Shown here in pieces: positions 19,261 through 30,179 of a DNA stretch of 41,165 bases. The translations under genes and the position numbers were made by a program. Within the stretch, counting starts at the first letter, position 1. Every line of letters starts with the position of its first letter. Source of the DNA: Eubacteriaceae bacterium (GTDB lineage Bacteria; Bacillota; Clostridia; Eubacteriales; Eubacteriaceae); assembly GCA_028705955.1 (NCBI GenBank), contig JAQWCN010000004.1:1-41165 (forward strand). The letters are read 5' to 3'. The notes beneath the pieces were generated by a model. That model was given only the letters and a program-made list of their open reading frames with translations. It made no database searches and was not told the DNA's origin.

Positions 19261-19948
19261 CATTATTATCAGAGGAGAAAGTAAAAAAATGTTCTTCTTG
19301 ATGGAGGCAATAAACAACGGATCCGATAATCTGAACATTATTTTTTCTTAAATTGTATGAATTTGCATTAAAATGAGGATTATAAGGCTGTGTTATAATG
19401 TTAGTCCCCTTAAGGGTAATTTTTCGAATAATCATTGTTCCTTCGTTAACGTGTAAAGCAATAAAATTGCCGGAATGAACGGTTGTATTAAGTTGGATGG
19501 CTACTAAATCCCCTGATTTTAAAACAGGATCCATTGCATTATCTGGGACTTGATACCCAAACACTGGTCCCCACATTGTCAATTGGTTAATAGGCAGAGA
19601 AATATGTTTACCGTTTTTATGATTTGAAAAGATTGGACGATCATAACGAATTTCATCAAAAACAGAAATGTCAAAGAAAGCGTTAGAATCCATAGTATCA
19701 TCACTAAGAATTTCTGATTCATACATAGAAACTGTTTTTCCAATCAACCATTCAGGATTCACATCAAAATATTCAGCTAAAGCATGGATTGTTGTCATTT
19801 TAGGAGCCATTTCTCCACGGGTATATCGGGAAATGCTGGGGGGAGAAAGCTTAAACTGTCTGGAGAGCGAGTAAGTAGTTTCATTATAATTATGCATCAA
19901 TTGTTTTAATCTTTGACCGAAAATCTTTTTATTAATCGGTGTACTCAA
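19241..19948 (-). CDS. XRE-family regulator with LexA/CI-like (S24) C-terminal domain lacking the expected catalytic dyad
   Basis: HTH QLMHNYNETTYSLSRQFKLSPPSISRYTRGEMAPKMTTIHALAEYF; S24-like VPDNAMDPVLKSGDLVAIQ...MIIRKITLKG. RBS-like gggagg favours TTG start at 19948 over ORF-track start 19969. Confidence 0.85.
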   Translation of the reverse strand: MSTPINKKIFGQRLKQLMHNYNETTYSLSRQFKLSPPSISRYTRGEMAPKMTTIHALAEYFDVNPEWLIGKTVSMYESEILSDDTMDSNAFFDISVFDEIRYDRPIFSNHKNGKHISLPINQLTMWGPVFGYQVPDNAMDPVLKSGDLVAIQLNTTVHSGNFIALHVNEGTMIIRKITLKGTNIITQPYNPHFNANSYNLRKNNVQIIGSVVYCLHQEEHFFTFSSDNNEKTYVK

Positions 19949-20780
19949 AATGTTTTCCTCCCGTTTCATTTATTGTATAGATGTCATTACGTCTGGATGA
20001 AAGGATTGGCAGTTCGTAACGAACCTTGGTGACTTCATCAAAATCAATTGTACTTTGAAGGGTTCCTTCTTTCTCGTTAAGGTCTCCAACAATTTGCCCC
20101 CAGGGATTTACAATACTACTATGACCCCATGCGCAATATTTTGCATGTGTATCCCGACCTGATGAACAAGCGACAATAAAACATTGATTATCAACTGCTC
20201 TGGAACGGATAGCCAATTCCCAATGAAGTGGACCCGTCGTCATATTGAAAGCAGCAGGGATTATTATAAGATTTGCGCCCCGATCTACCATTAAACGAAA
20301 AGGTTCCACAAAACGAATGTCAAAGCAAATTGCAACACCTATTGGGCCAAATTCGGTATCAACAACAGTAAGAGATTGGCCTGCGGAAAAAACACTGGAT
20401 TCCTTAAATGAAATGCCATTTTGTATGGAAACATCAAAAAGATGCATTTTTCGATGACGACCAATTATTTCACCTTTTCGATTAAAGACAAAACATGTAT
20501 TATAAATATGATGATTTTCTATTTCTGGAATAGAGCCGGCAAAAATGTATATTTTAAGTTCCTTAGCTAAAGCAGCTAAAGTAGAAATTGTTGAGCCGTT
20601 ATCTGGTTCAGCATATTTGATAAAAGATGCATGACAATAAGGACAAATAAACATTTCGGGTAAGACGACAATATCAGAACCCTTTTTTGCCTCTTGGCGA
20701 ATGACACGGATTGCTTTTTTTAAATTGATCTCTTTATTATCAATAGGAATTGTTTGACAACATGATATAATTGCTTTCAT
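19932..20780 (-). CDS. Carbon-nitrogen hydrolase (nitrilase superfamily, Nit2/omega-amidase-like)
   Basis: VVLPEMFICPYC (Glu), RHRKMHLFD (Lys), GPIGVAICFDIRFVEPFRLM (Cys). ATG at 20780 preferred over 20807 (RBS aaagg). Confidence 0.92.
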   Translation of the reverse strand: MKAIISCCQTIPIDNKEINLKKAIRVIRQEAKKGSDIVVLPEMFICPYCHASFIKYAEPDNGSTISTLAALAKELKIYIFAGSIPEIENHHIYNTCFVFNRKGEIIGRHRKMHLFDVSIQNGISFKESSVFSAGQSLTVVDTEFGPIGVAICFDIRFVEPFRLMVDRGANLIIIPAAFNMTTGPLHWELAIRSRAVDNQCFIVACSSGRDTHAKYCAWGHSSIVNPWGQIVGDLNEKEGTLQSTIDFDEVTKVRYELPILSSRRNDIYTINETGGKHFEYTD

Positions 20781-20824
20781 AATGATAGAACCTTTCACTA
20801 ACGTCACTAAATAATTCTTGTAAA

Positions 20825-20852
20825 TTGAAAATATTATTTCTTTTGTTATAAT
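20825..20852 (+). promoter_or_regulatory. Promoter for the FGGY kinase/activase operon
   Basis: TTGAAA (20825-20830), 16 bp, TATAAT (20847-20852) with TGt extended -10. Confidence 0.65.
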
Positions 20853-20898
20853 ATAGTATATTTAAAATAAATTCAATTGGATTTTTTAAAACCGGGGC

Positions 20899-22443
20899 AT
20901 GAATATGGAAAAATTTGCATTAACAATTGATAGTGGAACAAAAGGTGTTCGTGGTATTATTTTTGATGAAAAAGGTCACGAACGTGCAATATCAAGTTAT
21001 TACTACACAGATTATTATGTGAAATCTTTTGGCTTTTATGAAGCATCTGGAGAGATGTTTTGGAAGGGGCTTCAAATTGTCACCAATGAATTAAAACGGA
21101 AGAACCCGGAAATATTTCAACATCTTATTGGGGTAACAGTTGCTGCACAACGAGATACAGCAACAATCGTTGATCAATCTGGGAACCCTATTCGTGATTT
21201 TATCAGTTGGATGGATCGTCGATCTTTAGATCAACCAATCAAAATGGCCTTTTTTTGGCGTTTTCTATTTTTTGTTTCTGGAAACAAAAAATATACGGAG
21301 ATGTTTAATAAAGGTACGCATGCAAACTGGATTAAAGTAAATGAGCCGGAACTTTGGGAAAAATCAAAAGCATATGTTTTGCTTTCAACATATTTAATCA
21401 CAAAATTAACAGGGAGAATGGTTGATTCAAAGTCTGATATTGCAGGACATTTACCCTATAATTATAAAAAAAAATGTTGGTGTACAACTAATGAAATAAA
21501 AAAACAAATTATGCCAATTGAATCGGATAAATTATGTTTATTGGTTGATTCATGTACCGTAATGGGCCCAATTACTAAAGCAGCTTCAAAAGTGACAGGT
21601 CTGCCAATAGGGTTGCCGGTTGTTGGATCTGGAACCGATAAAGGTTGTGAAACTCTTGGAGTCGGGTGTATGAATGCATGCACAGCCAGTGTATCATTGG
21701 GAACACAGGCTACTGTTGAGACCACTACCAAAAAGTATTTAGAATTGGTTCCTTTTTATCCATCTTTTGCTGCTGTTGATCCACAGGCATATAATCCTGA
21801 AGTGACATTATACAGTGGGTTTTGGATGATTGAGTGGTTTATTGATTTTTTTGAAAAAGCAGAGGCAGAAGAATATCGTAAACAGGGGAAAAATATTTTA
21901 GATTTTTTGAATGTGCAACTGGAAAAAATTCCTGTTGGGTCTGAGGGATTGGTCTTACAACCTTATTGGGGACAAGAAACTTTTAAAGAAGAAGCTTTGG
22001 GTTCTATTGTTGGGTTCACAAAAGATCATACAAAATATCATGTTTATCGTGCTGTTATAGAGGGAATTGGTTATGCGCTTAAAGAAGGATTGGAACGTAT
22101 TGAAAAAAAAACAAAATGTAAAGTGAATGAAATTGCTCTTTCAGGGGGAGGATCGCATAGTGATCAAATTTGTCAAATTATGGCAGACATTTTTGGTTTA
22201 AAAACTTATCGGGTTCAAACATATGAAACGACCGGTTTGGGTGGGGCTCTTGCAATTTTTACTGCTTTGGGTGTTTATGATAATCTTCAGAATGCCTATA
22301 AACAAATGGTTCATCAATCAAAACAATTTGAACCTGATCAAGATAACTATAAAATTTATAACAATATTTATAGTCAAGTTTATAAAAAAGCTTATAAAAG
22401 ATATAAACCATTGTATAAAAAGATTAGAAAATTAAGGAAGTAA
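20899..22443 (+). CDS. FGGY-family carbohydrate kinase
   Basis: [78 protein letters not shown]. Confidence 0.9.
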   Translation: MNMEKFALTIDSGTKGVRGIIFDEKGHERAISSYYYTDYYVKSFGFYEASGEMFWKGLQIVTNELKRKNPEIFQHLIGVTVAAQRDTATIVDQSGNPIRDFISWMDRRSLDQPIKMAFFWRFLFFVSGNKKYTEMFNKGTHANWIKVNEPELWEKSKAYVLLSTYLITKLTGRMVDSKSDIAGHLPYNYKKKCWCTTNEIKKQIMPIESDKLCLLVDSCTVMGPITKAASKVTGLPIGLPVVGSGTDKGCETLGVGCMNACTASVSLGTQATVETTTKKYLELVPFYPSFAAVDPQAYNPEVTLYSGFWMIEWFIDFFEKAEAEEYRKQGKNILDFLNVQLEKIPVGSEGLVLQPYWGQETFKEEALGSIVGFTKDHTKYHVYRAVIEGIGYALKEGLERIEKKTKCKVNEIALSGGGSHSDQICQIMADIFGLKTYRVQTYETTGLGGALAIFTALGVYDNLQNAYKQMVHQSKQFEPDQDNYKIYNNIYSQVYKKAYKRYKPLYKKIRKLRK

Positions 22444-22451
22444 GCATAAAA

Positions 22452-25400
22452 ATGACAATTAAACAATATCGTATGGGATTGGATGTAGGTTCAACAACAA
22501 TAAAAATTGTAGTATTGGATGAACAAGATCAGGTTCAATTTAGTGCTTATCGTCGTCATTTGTCAAATATTCGTGAAATGATGACAACTCTTTTAAATGA
22601 GGTTCATCAGCAGATGGGGAAGAATATATGTACGCATATTAGTGTTACAGGTTCCGGAGGTTTATTGGTGTCCAAGTGGTTGAATATTCCATTCATCCAA
22701 GAAGTTGTCGCAGGAACATTGGCTGTGGAGAAACGTATTCCTGAAACAAATTGTGCTATAGAATTAGGTGGAGAAGATGCAAAAATCACATTTTTTGAAG
22801 GAAACATTGAACAAAGAATGAACGGGACTTGCGCTGGAGGAACTGGAGCGTTTATTGATCAAATGGCAACATTATTGAAAACAGATGCCAGTGGCCTTAA
22901 TGAATTAGCAAAAGCACACACAATTATTTATCCGATTGCGTCCCGCTGTGGCGTCTTTGCAAAAACGGATATTCAACCCCTTATTAATGAAGGGGCAGAA
23001 CGTCCAGATATTGCAGCTTCAATATTTCAGGCTGTTGTAAATCAAACAATAAGTGGACTTGCGTGTGGTCATACAATTTCTGGAAATGTCGCTTTTTTAG
23101 GCGGTCCGTTATTTTTCTTATCAGAATTACGGGAAAGATTCATTGAAACACTTAAATTGAAATCTGATCAGGTGCTTTTTCCAAAAAATTCTAATCTTTT
23201 TGTCGCTTTAGGCGCCGCTTTGGCTTCAGAAAAAAAGCCAACTCAATTGTTAGATGAAGTTATTGACCGTTTAGAAAAAAATCATTTTTCTGATGACTCA
23301 GGGGTAGGAAGATTAGATCCTTTATTTAATAATAAAGAACAATTTCTTTTATTCACAAAGCGTCATGATAAGGATCATGTCAGAAGAGGAAATTTTGCAA
23401 ATTATGAAGGTCCTTGCTATCTAGGTATCGATGTAGGCTCAACAACAACAAAAGCGGCTATTATTGGTGATAGTGGTGAACTTTTGTATAGTTTTTATGA
23501 AGGAAATGAAGGGAATCCTCTGGATAAAACAATTGGTATATTAAAGAACATTTATAACATTATGCCAAACGCATCGTATATAGCTAATTCAACAGTGACT
23601 GGATACGGCGAGGGTCTTATCCAATCTGCACTTAAAGTTGATATCGGAGAAATAGAAACGATGGCTCATTTTAAAGGAGCAAAGTATTTCAAACCCAAGG
23701 TTGACTTTATTCTTGATATTGGTGGTCAAGATATGAAGTGTATGAAGATACGTAATGGAACGATTAATAATATTATTCTTAATGAAGCGTGTTCTTCTGG
23801 ATGTGGTTCATTTTTGGAAACATTTGCTAATTCATTGAATCTTTCAATGAATCAATTTGTTCAAACAGCATTAGAAGCAAAGAATCCCGTTAATTTAGGA
23901 ACAAGATGTACTGTATTTATGAATTCCAAGGTAAAACAAGCACAGAAAGAAGGTGCTTCAGTTGGTGATATTTCAGCAGGCCTCTCATACTCAGTTATAA
24001 AAAATGCTTTGCAAAAGGTTATAAAAATACATAATCCTAAAGACTTAGGAGAACACATTATTGTCCAGGGAGGAACATTTAACAATAATGCTGTTTTAAG
24101 AGCTTTTGAAAAAATAACAGAAAAGGATGTTGTCAGACCTGATATTGCTGGATTAATGGGCGCATTTGGTGCAGCACTCATAGCCAAAGAACGTTGCGAT
24201 GACGGACATGAAAGCTCGATTTTAAAGCTTGAAGATTTAGATCATTTTAATGTAAAAATTAAACACCGTCGATGTGGGGGATGTAGCAACAATTGTCAAT
24301 TAACGGTAAATATGTTTAATGATGGTTCGCGACATATTACAGGAAATCGTTGTGAGGTTGGCGCAGGTGGAAATCGTAAAAAAAATAATCTTCCTAATTT
24401 ATATAAATATAAATATAATCGTCTTTTTGATTATGAACCTTTACCACCTAATCAAGCTCCCCGTGGTGAAATTGGAATTCCTAGAGTCTTAAACCAATAC
24501 GAAAATTATCCATTTTGGTTTATTTTGTTAACTAATCTGGGTTATCGCGTTATTCTCTCTTCCGAATCCAATCGGGAAATATATGAAAAAGGAATGAGTA
24601 GTATTCCTTCTGAATCAGTTTGTTATCCGGCAAAATTGGTCCATGGACACATTCAAGATCTTATTGATCGAGGAATAAAGAAAATTTTTTATCCTTGTAT
24701 TTCTCTTGAAGAAAAGGAATTTGATTCTGTAGATAATTGGTATAATTGTCCCATTGTGATGTCTTATCCAGAAACAATAAAATACAATATGGATAGTCTC
24801 ATTCAGAATGATATTCAATTTATTAATCCTTTTTTAGCTTTGGATAATCCCCAAAAATTAGAAGAGAGACTATTTGATCTTTTTGAACCAGCTGGCGTTT
24901 CAAAAGAAGAACTTTCAATTGCTTTTCGTCATGCAAATGGTGAAAAGGAACGGGTTCATAAAGATATTCAGAAAAAAGGGGAGGAAACAATACAATGGCT
25001 TAAAGTTCATCATAAAAAAGGGATTGTATTAGCTGGCCGTCCCTATCATATTGATCCAGAAATTAATCATGGACTGGATAACATTATAACTTCTTTGGGT
25101 ATGGCTGTATTAACAGAAGATTCAATTGCTCATTTATCAGATGCGACAACAGAGCAGCCCTATCGTGTTTTAGATCAATGGAAATATCATAGTCGTCTTT
25201 ATAAGGCGGCTGAAGTCGTAACAAAATATGAGTGTCTGGAATTGGTTCAATTGACATCTTTTGGATGTGGTTTGGATGCAGTGACTTCAGAACAGACTCA
25301 GGAAATATTGGAACACAAGGGAAATATTTATACTTTATTAAAAATAGATGAAGTTAGCAACTTAGGTGCTATTCGGATTAGAATGCGATCATTGAAAGCA

Positions 25401-26738
25401 GCTATTAAAGAAAGAGAAGAAAATCATATAACGATTCCGGGGAAATCTCTGACAAAAAAAGTTCCTTTTACAAAAGAAATGCGAAAACGTCATACAATAT
25501 TATGCCCTCAAATGTCACCAGTTCATTTTGATTTGATTTCCGTTGCAATGAATGCAAGTGGGTATAATTTTGAAGTTTTACCTAGTGTAGATGATAAAGC
25601 GGTGGAAGCAGGATTAAGTTATGTTAATAATGATGCATGTTACCCAAGTATTTTGGTTGTTGGCCAGATTATGGCGGCATTAAAATCAGGAAAATACGAT
25701 CTTAATAATGTTTCAGTCATGATGTCTCAAACAGGAGGACCCTGTCGGGCGTCTAATTACGTTGGATTTATTAGGAAAGCCCTTAAGGAAGCGGGAATGG
25801 AACAAATTCCTGTTATTTCAATTAATATGATTGGATTAGAGGAAAATCCAGGGTTCAATTTGTCACTTGGTATGGGACATCGCGCAATGATAGCTGTTGT
25901 ATATGGAGATCTTTTTCAAAGATTGATTTATGCAACAAGACCCTATGAACAAGTCAAGGGGTCAACAGAAACACTTTACCAAGAATGGAGAAAAAAAGTA
26001 AAAGAAAATATCGCTAATCCAAAATTATCGGTTTTTAAGAAAAATGTTCGCAGTATTGTTAAAGATTTTGATCGGTTGCCACGTCTTAAAAAACAAATTC
26101 CAAAGGTAGGAATTGTTGGAGAGATTTTAGTTAAATATCATCCAACGGCAAATAATAATCTGGTGAAAGTTCTTGAAAAAGAAGGAGTGGAAGTCGTTGT
26201 TCCAGACATTATCGATTTTTTGCTTTATTGTAGTTATAATTCAATTTATAAATATGATGTTTTATCCGGATCTAAACAAGGAAAAAGAAACGGACAGTTA
26301 GCTATCAGAGTCATTGAGCATTATAGAAAGAATATGAAAAAGGCTCTTAATGACAGTGTTCATTTTCATGGTCCGACAACGATTCAAAAAAAGGCTCGGA
26401 AAGCGGAAGAGTTAGTGTCTTTAGGTAATCAAAGTGGTGAGGGATGGTTTTTAACAGCAGAAATGATGGAACTTATCGAAAATGGTGTTAAAAATATTGT
26501 TTGTGTTCAGCCATTTGCATGTTTGCCAAACCATGTCGTAGGAAAAGGAATGATAAAACCGATCCGGCGTCGATATCCAGAAGCAAATATCACTCCAATT
26601 GATTATGATCCAGGAGATTCAGAAGTAAATCAAATTAATCGAATTAAATTAATGGTTGAAACAGCATGGCGCAATCTTGAGAAAGAAGAAAAAGCAAAGG
26701 GAAGGGAATTGTCTGGAAACGGGAAAATGAATGCCTGA
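22452..26738 (+). CDS. Giant 2-hydroxyacyl-CoA dehydratase activase-related protein: two tandem BadF/HgdC ATPase domains plus C-terminal DUF2229/dehydratase-like region
   Basis: [14 protein letters not shown]...[17 protein letters not shown]...[11 protein letters not shown] and [17 protein letters not shown]...[17 protein letters not shown]...[12 protein letters not shown]; Cys motifs [61 protein letters not shown]. Confidence 0.93.
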   Translation: MTIKQYRMGLDVGSTTIKIVVLDEQDQVQFSAYRRHLSNIREMMTTLLNEVHQQMGKNICTHISVTGSGGLLVSKWLNIPFIQEVVAGTLAVEKRIPETNCAIELGGEDAKITFFEGNIEQRMNGTCAGGTGAFIDQMATLLKTDASGLNELAKAHTIIYPIASRCGVFAKTDIQPLINEGAERPDIAASIFQAVVNQTISGLACGHTISGNVAFLGGPLFFLSELRERFIETLKLKSDQVLFPKNSNLFVALGAALASEKKPTQLLDEVIDRLEKNHFSDDSGVGRLDPLFNNKEQFLLFTKRHDKDHVRRGNFANYEGPCYLGIDVGSTTTKAAIIGDSGELLYSFYEGNEGNPLDKTIGILKNIYNIMPNASYIANSTVTGYGEGLIQSALKVDIGEIETMAHFKGAKYFKPKVDFILDIGGQDMKCMKIRNGTINNIILNEACSSGCGSFLETFANSLNLSMNQFVQTALEAKNPVNLGTRCTVFMNSKVKQAQKEGASVGDISAGLSYSVIKNALQKVIKIHNPKDLGEHIIVQGGTFNNNAVLRAFEKITEKDVVRPDIAGLMGAFGAALIAKERCDDGHESSILKLEDLDHFNVKIKHRRCGGCSNNCQLTVNMFNDGSRHITGNRCEVGAGGNRKKNNLPNLYKYKYNRLFDYEPLPPNQAPRGEIGIPRVLNQYENYPFWFILLTNLGYRVILSSESNREIYEKGMSSIPSESVCYPAKLVHGHIQDLIDRGIKKIFYPCISLEEKEFDSVDNWYNCPIVMSYPETIKYNMDSLIQNDIQFINPFLALDNPQKLEERLFDLFEPAGVSKEELSIAFRHANGEKERVHKDIQKKGEETIQWLKVHHKKGIVLAGRPYHIDPEINHGLDNIITSLGMAVLTEDSIAHLSDATTEQPYRVLDQWKYHSRLYKAAEVVTKYECLELVQLTSFGCGLDAVTSEQTQEILEHKGNIYTLLKIDEVSNLGAIRIRMRSLKAAIKEREENHITIPGKSLTKKVPFTKEMRKRHTILCPQMSPVHFDLISVAMNASGYNFEVLPSVDDKAVEAGLSYVNNDACYPSILVVGQIMAALKSGKYDLNNVSVMMSQTGGPCRASNYVGFIRKALKEAGMEQIPVISINMIGLEENPGFNLSLGMGHRAMIAVVYGDLFQRLIYATRPYEQVKGSTETLYQEWRKKVKENIANPKLSVFKKNVRSIVKDFDRLPRLKKQIPKVGIVGEILVKYHPTANNNLVKVLEKEGVEVVVPDIIDFLLYCSYNSIYKYDVLSGSKQGKRNGQLAIRVIEHYRKNMKKALNDSVHFHGPTTIQKKARKAEELVSLGNQSGEGWFLTAEMMELIENGVKNIVCVQPFACLPNHVVGKGMIKPIRRRYPEANITPIDYDPGDSEVNQINRIKLMVETAWRNLEKEEKAKGRELSGNGKMNA

Positions 26739-26765
26739 AGTTAGTAAAGAAGGGAAAAAGGGAAA

Positions 26766-27485
26766 ATGGATGTTTATGGTTATGAGCTTTTAGAAGAAAA
26801 AATGCCAAAACATGTGGCAATTATAATGGATGGTAATGGTCGATGGGCTAAAAAAAGAATGATGCCCCGATTATACGGACACAGAGCAGCAATGAAAACA
26901 GTACATAATACCGTAAAACTCGCTTCAGATCTTGGCATTCAAGTTTTAACACTTTATGCTTTTTCAACTGAAAATTGGAGTAGAAGTAAAGAAGAAGTTG
27001 ATGGCTTAATGAGTTTGGTTGTGGAATATATTAAAAGGGAAATCAATGAACTTCATGCCAATAATGTTATTTTAAAAATAATTGGTGATAAGAATCATTT
27101 ACCTTTAAAAGTAATCAAAGCAGTTGACAGTGGGATGCATCAAACTGAAAAAAATAGTGGAATGATTTTAAATATTGCGCTCAATTATGGTGGAAGAGAA
27201 GAAATTCTTCATGCAATAAAAAAAATGATTAGAGATGGCATTAAAGATGATGAAATTACAGAAGATTTAATGATGCAATATTTATATACAGCGAATCAAC
27301 CCGATCCTGATTTAATGATAAGAACGAGTGGTGAAAAGAGATTAAGCAATTTCTTATTGTGGCAAAACGCGTATTCAGAGTTTATTTTTGATGATGTTTT
27401 ATGGCCTGATTTTGATGCAAAAACTTTTTGTCGTTTGATTGCTGAATACCAAAATCGTGATCGACGGTTTGGTGCGGTGAAATAA
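26766..27485 (+). CDS. uppS: Isoprenyl (undecaprenyl) diphosphate synthase
   Basis: MPKHVAIIMDGNGRWAKKR...; LYAFSTENWSRS; DLMIRTSGEKRLSNFLLWQNAYSEF. Confidence 0.97.
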   Translation: MDVYGYELLEEKMPKHVAIIMDGNGRWAKKRMMPRLYGHRAAMKTVHNTVKLASDLGIQVLTLYAFSTENWSRSKEEVDGLMSLVVEYIKREINELHANNVILKIIGDKNHLPLKVIKAVDSGMHQTEKNSGMILNIALNYGGREEILHAIKKMIRDGIKDDEITEDLMMQYLYTANQPDPDLMIRTSGEKRLSNFLLWQNAYSEFIFDDVLWPDFDAKTFCRLIAEYQNRDRRFGAVK

Positions 27486-27486
27486 A

Positions 27487-28290
27487 ATGACAAAAAGAAT
27501 TATTACGGCTATTATTGGTGTACCCATCCTAATTGGTTTATTGGTTTTAGGTGGATATTATGTGACTTTAGTTAGTTTTGTTTTAGCAGAAGTAGGAATA
27601 TTTGAATATGTTCGTGCGGTTAATAAAATTCTAGATCATAAGATTTCTTATTTTTTTGTATTTATTATCACTGCAATTTTGATTTTAATTATGAAGTTTA
27701 ATTATTATGCGACTTTACCGGCTTTATTGGTTTGCCTTATGCTTGTATTTTGCAATGAAATATTAGGTAAAAAACATGATGTCATTCGGGGAATTGCTAC
27801 ATTGTTTGGTTTTGTTTATATTCCTGTCATGTTTGGATATTTACAATTATTTGATACCATTCAGTATGGAATTTATTATTTATGGATGATATTTATTATT
27901 GCCTTTTGTACAGATACTTTTGCATATTTTATCGGTATGTTATTTGGGAAAAAAAAGTTAGCACCGGAAATTAGTCCTAAAAAAACGGTTGCGGGTGCTA
28001 TTGGTGGTCTTGTCTTTGGAGGCATTGGAATGGTGGTGTATGCTATCATTTTAAAAAATGGATTTCAAATTACATTACCCTGGATTTCTGTCGTTATTGT
28101 TGGTTTGATCGGATCTTTTGCAGGGCAATGTGGTGATTTGACTGCATCAATGATAAAAAGAGATACAGGAATTAAGGATTATGGAAAATGTTTACCGGGA
28201 CATGGCGGAATACTTGATCGATTCGACAGTATTTTATTTGTCATTCCAATTGTATATATTTTTGCTATATATACATTTGCATATATTTAA
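27487..28290 (+). CDS. cdsA: Phosphatidate cytidylyltransferase
   Basis: CTDTFAYFIGMLFGKKKLAPEISPKKTVAGAIGG; GDLTASMIKRDTGIKDYGKCLPGHGGILDRFDSI signature. Confidence 0.97.
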   Translation: MTKRIITAIIGVPILIGLLVLGGYYVTLVSFVLAEVGIFEYVRAVNKILDHKISYFFVFIITAILILIMKFNYYATLPALLVCLMLVFCNEILGKKHDVIRGIATLFGFVYIPVMFGYLQLFDTIQYGIYYLWMIFIIAFCTDTFAYFIGMLFGKKKLAPEISPKKTVAGAIGGLVFGGIGMVVYAIILKNGFQITLPWISVVIVGLIGSFAGQCGDLTASMIKRDTGIKDYGKCLPGHGGILDRFDSILFVIPIVYIFAIYTFAYI

Positions 28291-28293
28291 ACA

Positions 28294-29091
28294 TTGATTA
28301 TGAATACATTTTTAATGATTATTATTACACTTCTTATTCTGACAATATTGGTTGTTGTGCATGAATTTGGGCATTATATTATCGCTAAAAAATTTGGGGT
28401 CTATATCATTGAGTTTGCTATTGGAATGGGTCCTAAAATATTTTCAAGAAAAGGAAAGGAAACAACTTTTTCTATTCGTGCTTTTCCTATAGGAGGCTTC
28501 TGCCGTCTTCTTGGTGAAGAAGAAGGGAATCAGGAAATACTAAAAGAATATAGTGTTCCCGATAATTTGGATGATTCACGTTTTTATATTAATAAAAGAA
28601 AAGGAGAAAAAATATTAATTCTTGTTGCAGGTGCAACAATGAATTTTATTTTTGCTTTTTTCTTGATGTTTCTTGTTTATATTTTTAAGGGAATAGGATT
28701 CCCCGCCGTTTTAGAAAAAAGTTTGTCATCCATTGGGAGTTTTTGCATTGTAATCATCCAAAGTTTTCAAATGTTATTTGCCGGAAAATTAACTCTGAAT
28801 GATTTTGCCGGGCCAATAGGTATGGTTGATATGGTCGGGGATTTTTTTCAATACGGTTTACTTACTTTGGTTGTTTTTATTGCACTCATTTCGGTGAATT
28901 TAGGTATACTTAATTTATTACCTTTTCCTGCATTAGATGGAGGACAAATTTTTATTGTAATAGTTGAATTGATTATTCAAAAAGAATTGAGCCCTGAGAA
29001 ATTAGGAATTATTAATACAATTGGTTTTGTGGTACTATTACTACTTGCTGTTGTGATTGCAGTCAATGATGTATTCAGATTGATTCAATGA
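28294..29091 (+). CDS. rseP: M50 site-2 protease RseP/RasP-like, short form apparently lacking PDZ domain
   Basis: VVHEFGHYIIAKKFGVYIIEFAIGMGPKIFSRKGKETTFSIRAFPIGGF; FAGPIGMVDM; NLLPFPALDGGQIF. No gsPA..aGl..GD.i PDZ signature between TM2 and TM3. Confidence 0.92.
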   Translation: MIMNTFLMIIITLLILTILVVVHEFGHYIIAKKFGVYIIEFAIGMGPKIFSRKGKETTFSIRAFPIGGFCRLLGEEEGNQEILKEYSVPDNLDDSRFYINKRKGEKILILVAGATMNFIFAFFLMFLVYIFKGIGFPAVLEKSLSSIGSFCIVIIQSFQMLFAGKLTLNDFAGPIGMVDMVGDFFQYGLLTLVVFIALISVNLGILNLLPFPALDGGQIFIVIVELIIQKELSPEKLGIINTIGFVVLLLLAVVIAVNDVFRLIQ

Positions 29092-29101
29092 GGAAATAAA
29101 G

Positions 29102-30169
29102 ATGATAATTACCAGAAAAAAAACACGGGTTGTCTCTATTGGAGAACGTAAAATAGGCGGAGATAATCCTATTTTAATTCAGTCTATGACGAATACAGAT
29201 ACGCGTGATATCGATGCAACTGTTGAACAGATTGCAAAGCTAACTGATGCAGGATGTGAAATGATACGGTGTGCAGTGCCGGATCAAGAAGCGGCAGAGG
29301 CATTGGGAGAAATAAAAAAAAGAATTCATATCCCATTGGTCGCTGACATTCATTTTGATTACCGCTTAGCTTTAATGGCTTTGGATAATGGGATTGATAA
29401 ATTACGGATTAATCCAGGAAATATAGGTGGAATAGATAAAATCCATCAAGTAGTTATAAAGGCAAAAGAAAGGGATATTCCAATTCGAATCGGGGTTAAT
29501 GGAGGTTCCCTTGAAAAAGATATTCTTAAAAAATATCATAAACCAACCGCCGAAGCTTTAGTGGAAAGCGCTGAAAAACATATGGCCTATTTGATTGATA
29601 ACGGTTTTGAAAATCTTGTAGTTTCACTAAAATCTTCAGATGTATTAACCACAATAGATGCTTATTCACTTTTTTCTAAAAAATATGATTATCCACTTCA
29701 TTTAGGTGTGACAGAGGCGGGAATTCTTAAAAGCGCAGCGGTTAAGTCTGCGGAAGGATTAGGTTTTTTACTCTTGAATGGGATTGGAGATACATTAAGA
29801 GTGTCTATTACAGGGAATCCTTTAGAAGAGATTGTCGTAGGGAAAGAAATATTGAAATCAATTGGTTTATACGATCATCATGAACCCATGGTAGAAATTA
29901 TTTCGTGTCCAACTTGTGGGAGAACAGAGATTGATCTTATTGGGATTGCAGAAGAAATGAATCAAAGACTCGCTCACGTAAAAAAGGATTTAAAAGTTGC
30001 TGTTATGGGATGTGTAGTCAATGGACCAGGAGAAGGTCGGGAAGCCGACATCGGGGTCGCTGGCGGTCATGGAAAAGGTGTTTTGTTTAAAAAAGGTAAA
30101 ATCTTTAAAACAGTAAAAGAATCAGAAATTATTGATGCATTAATAGAAGAAATCAATAGGATGTCGTAA
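29102..30169 (+). CDS. ispG: 4-hydroxy-3-methylbut-2-en-1-yl diphosphate synthase (flavodoxin)
   Basis: VSIGERKIGGDNPILIQSMTNTDTRD; LRINPGNIGG; ISCPTCGRTEIDL; VMGCVVNGPGEGREADIGVAGG. Confidence 0.98.
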   Translation: MIITRKKTRVVSIGERKIGGDNPILIQSMTNTDTRDIDATVEQIAKLTDAGCEMIRCAVPDQEAAEALGEIKKRIHIPLVADIHFDYRLALMALDNGIDKLRINPGNIGGIDKIHQVVIKAKERDIPIRIGVNGGSLEKDILKKYHKPTAEALVESAEKHMAYLIDNGFENLVVSLKSSDVLTTIDAYSLFSKKYDYPLHLGVTEAGILKSAAVKSAEGLGFLLLNGIGDTLRVSITGNPLEEIVVGKEILKSIGLYDHHEPMVEIISCPTCGRTEIDLIGIAEEMNQRLAHVKKDLKVAVMGCVVNGPGEGREADIGVAGGHGKGVLFKKGKIFKTVKESEIIDALIEEINRMS

Positions 30170-30179
30170 AGGAGCGGCA

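Noticed and set aside
23861-24187. 108-aa minus-strand ORF
   Set aside because: Antisense to the conserved activase domain; no independent RBS, promoter or family similarity noticed.
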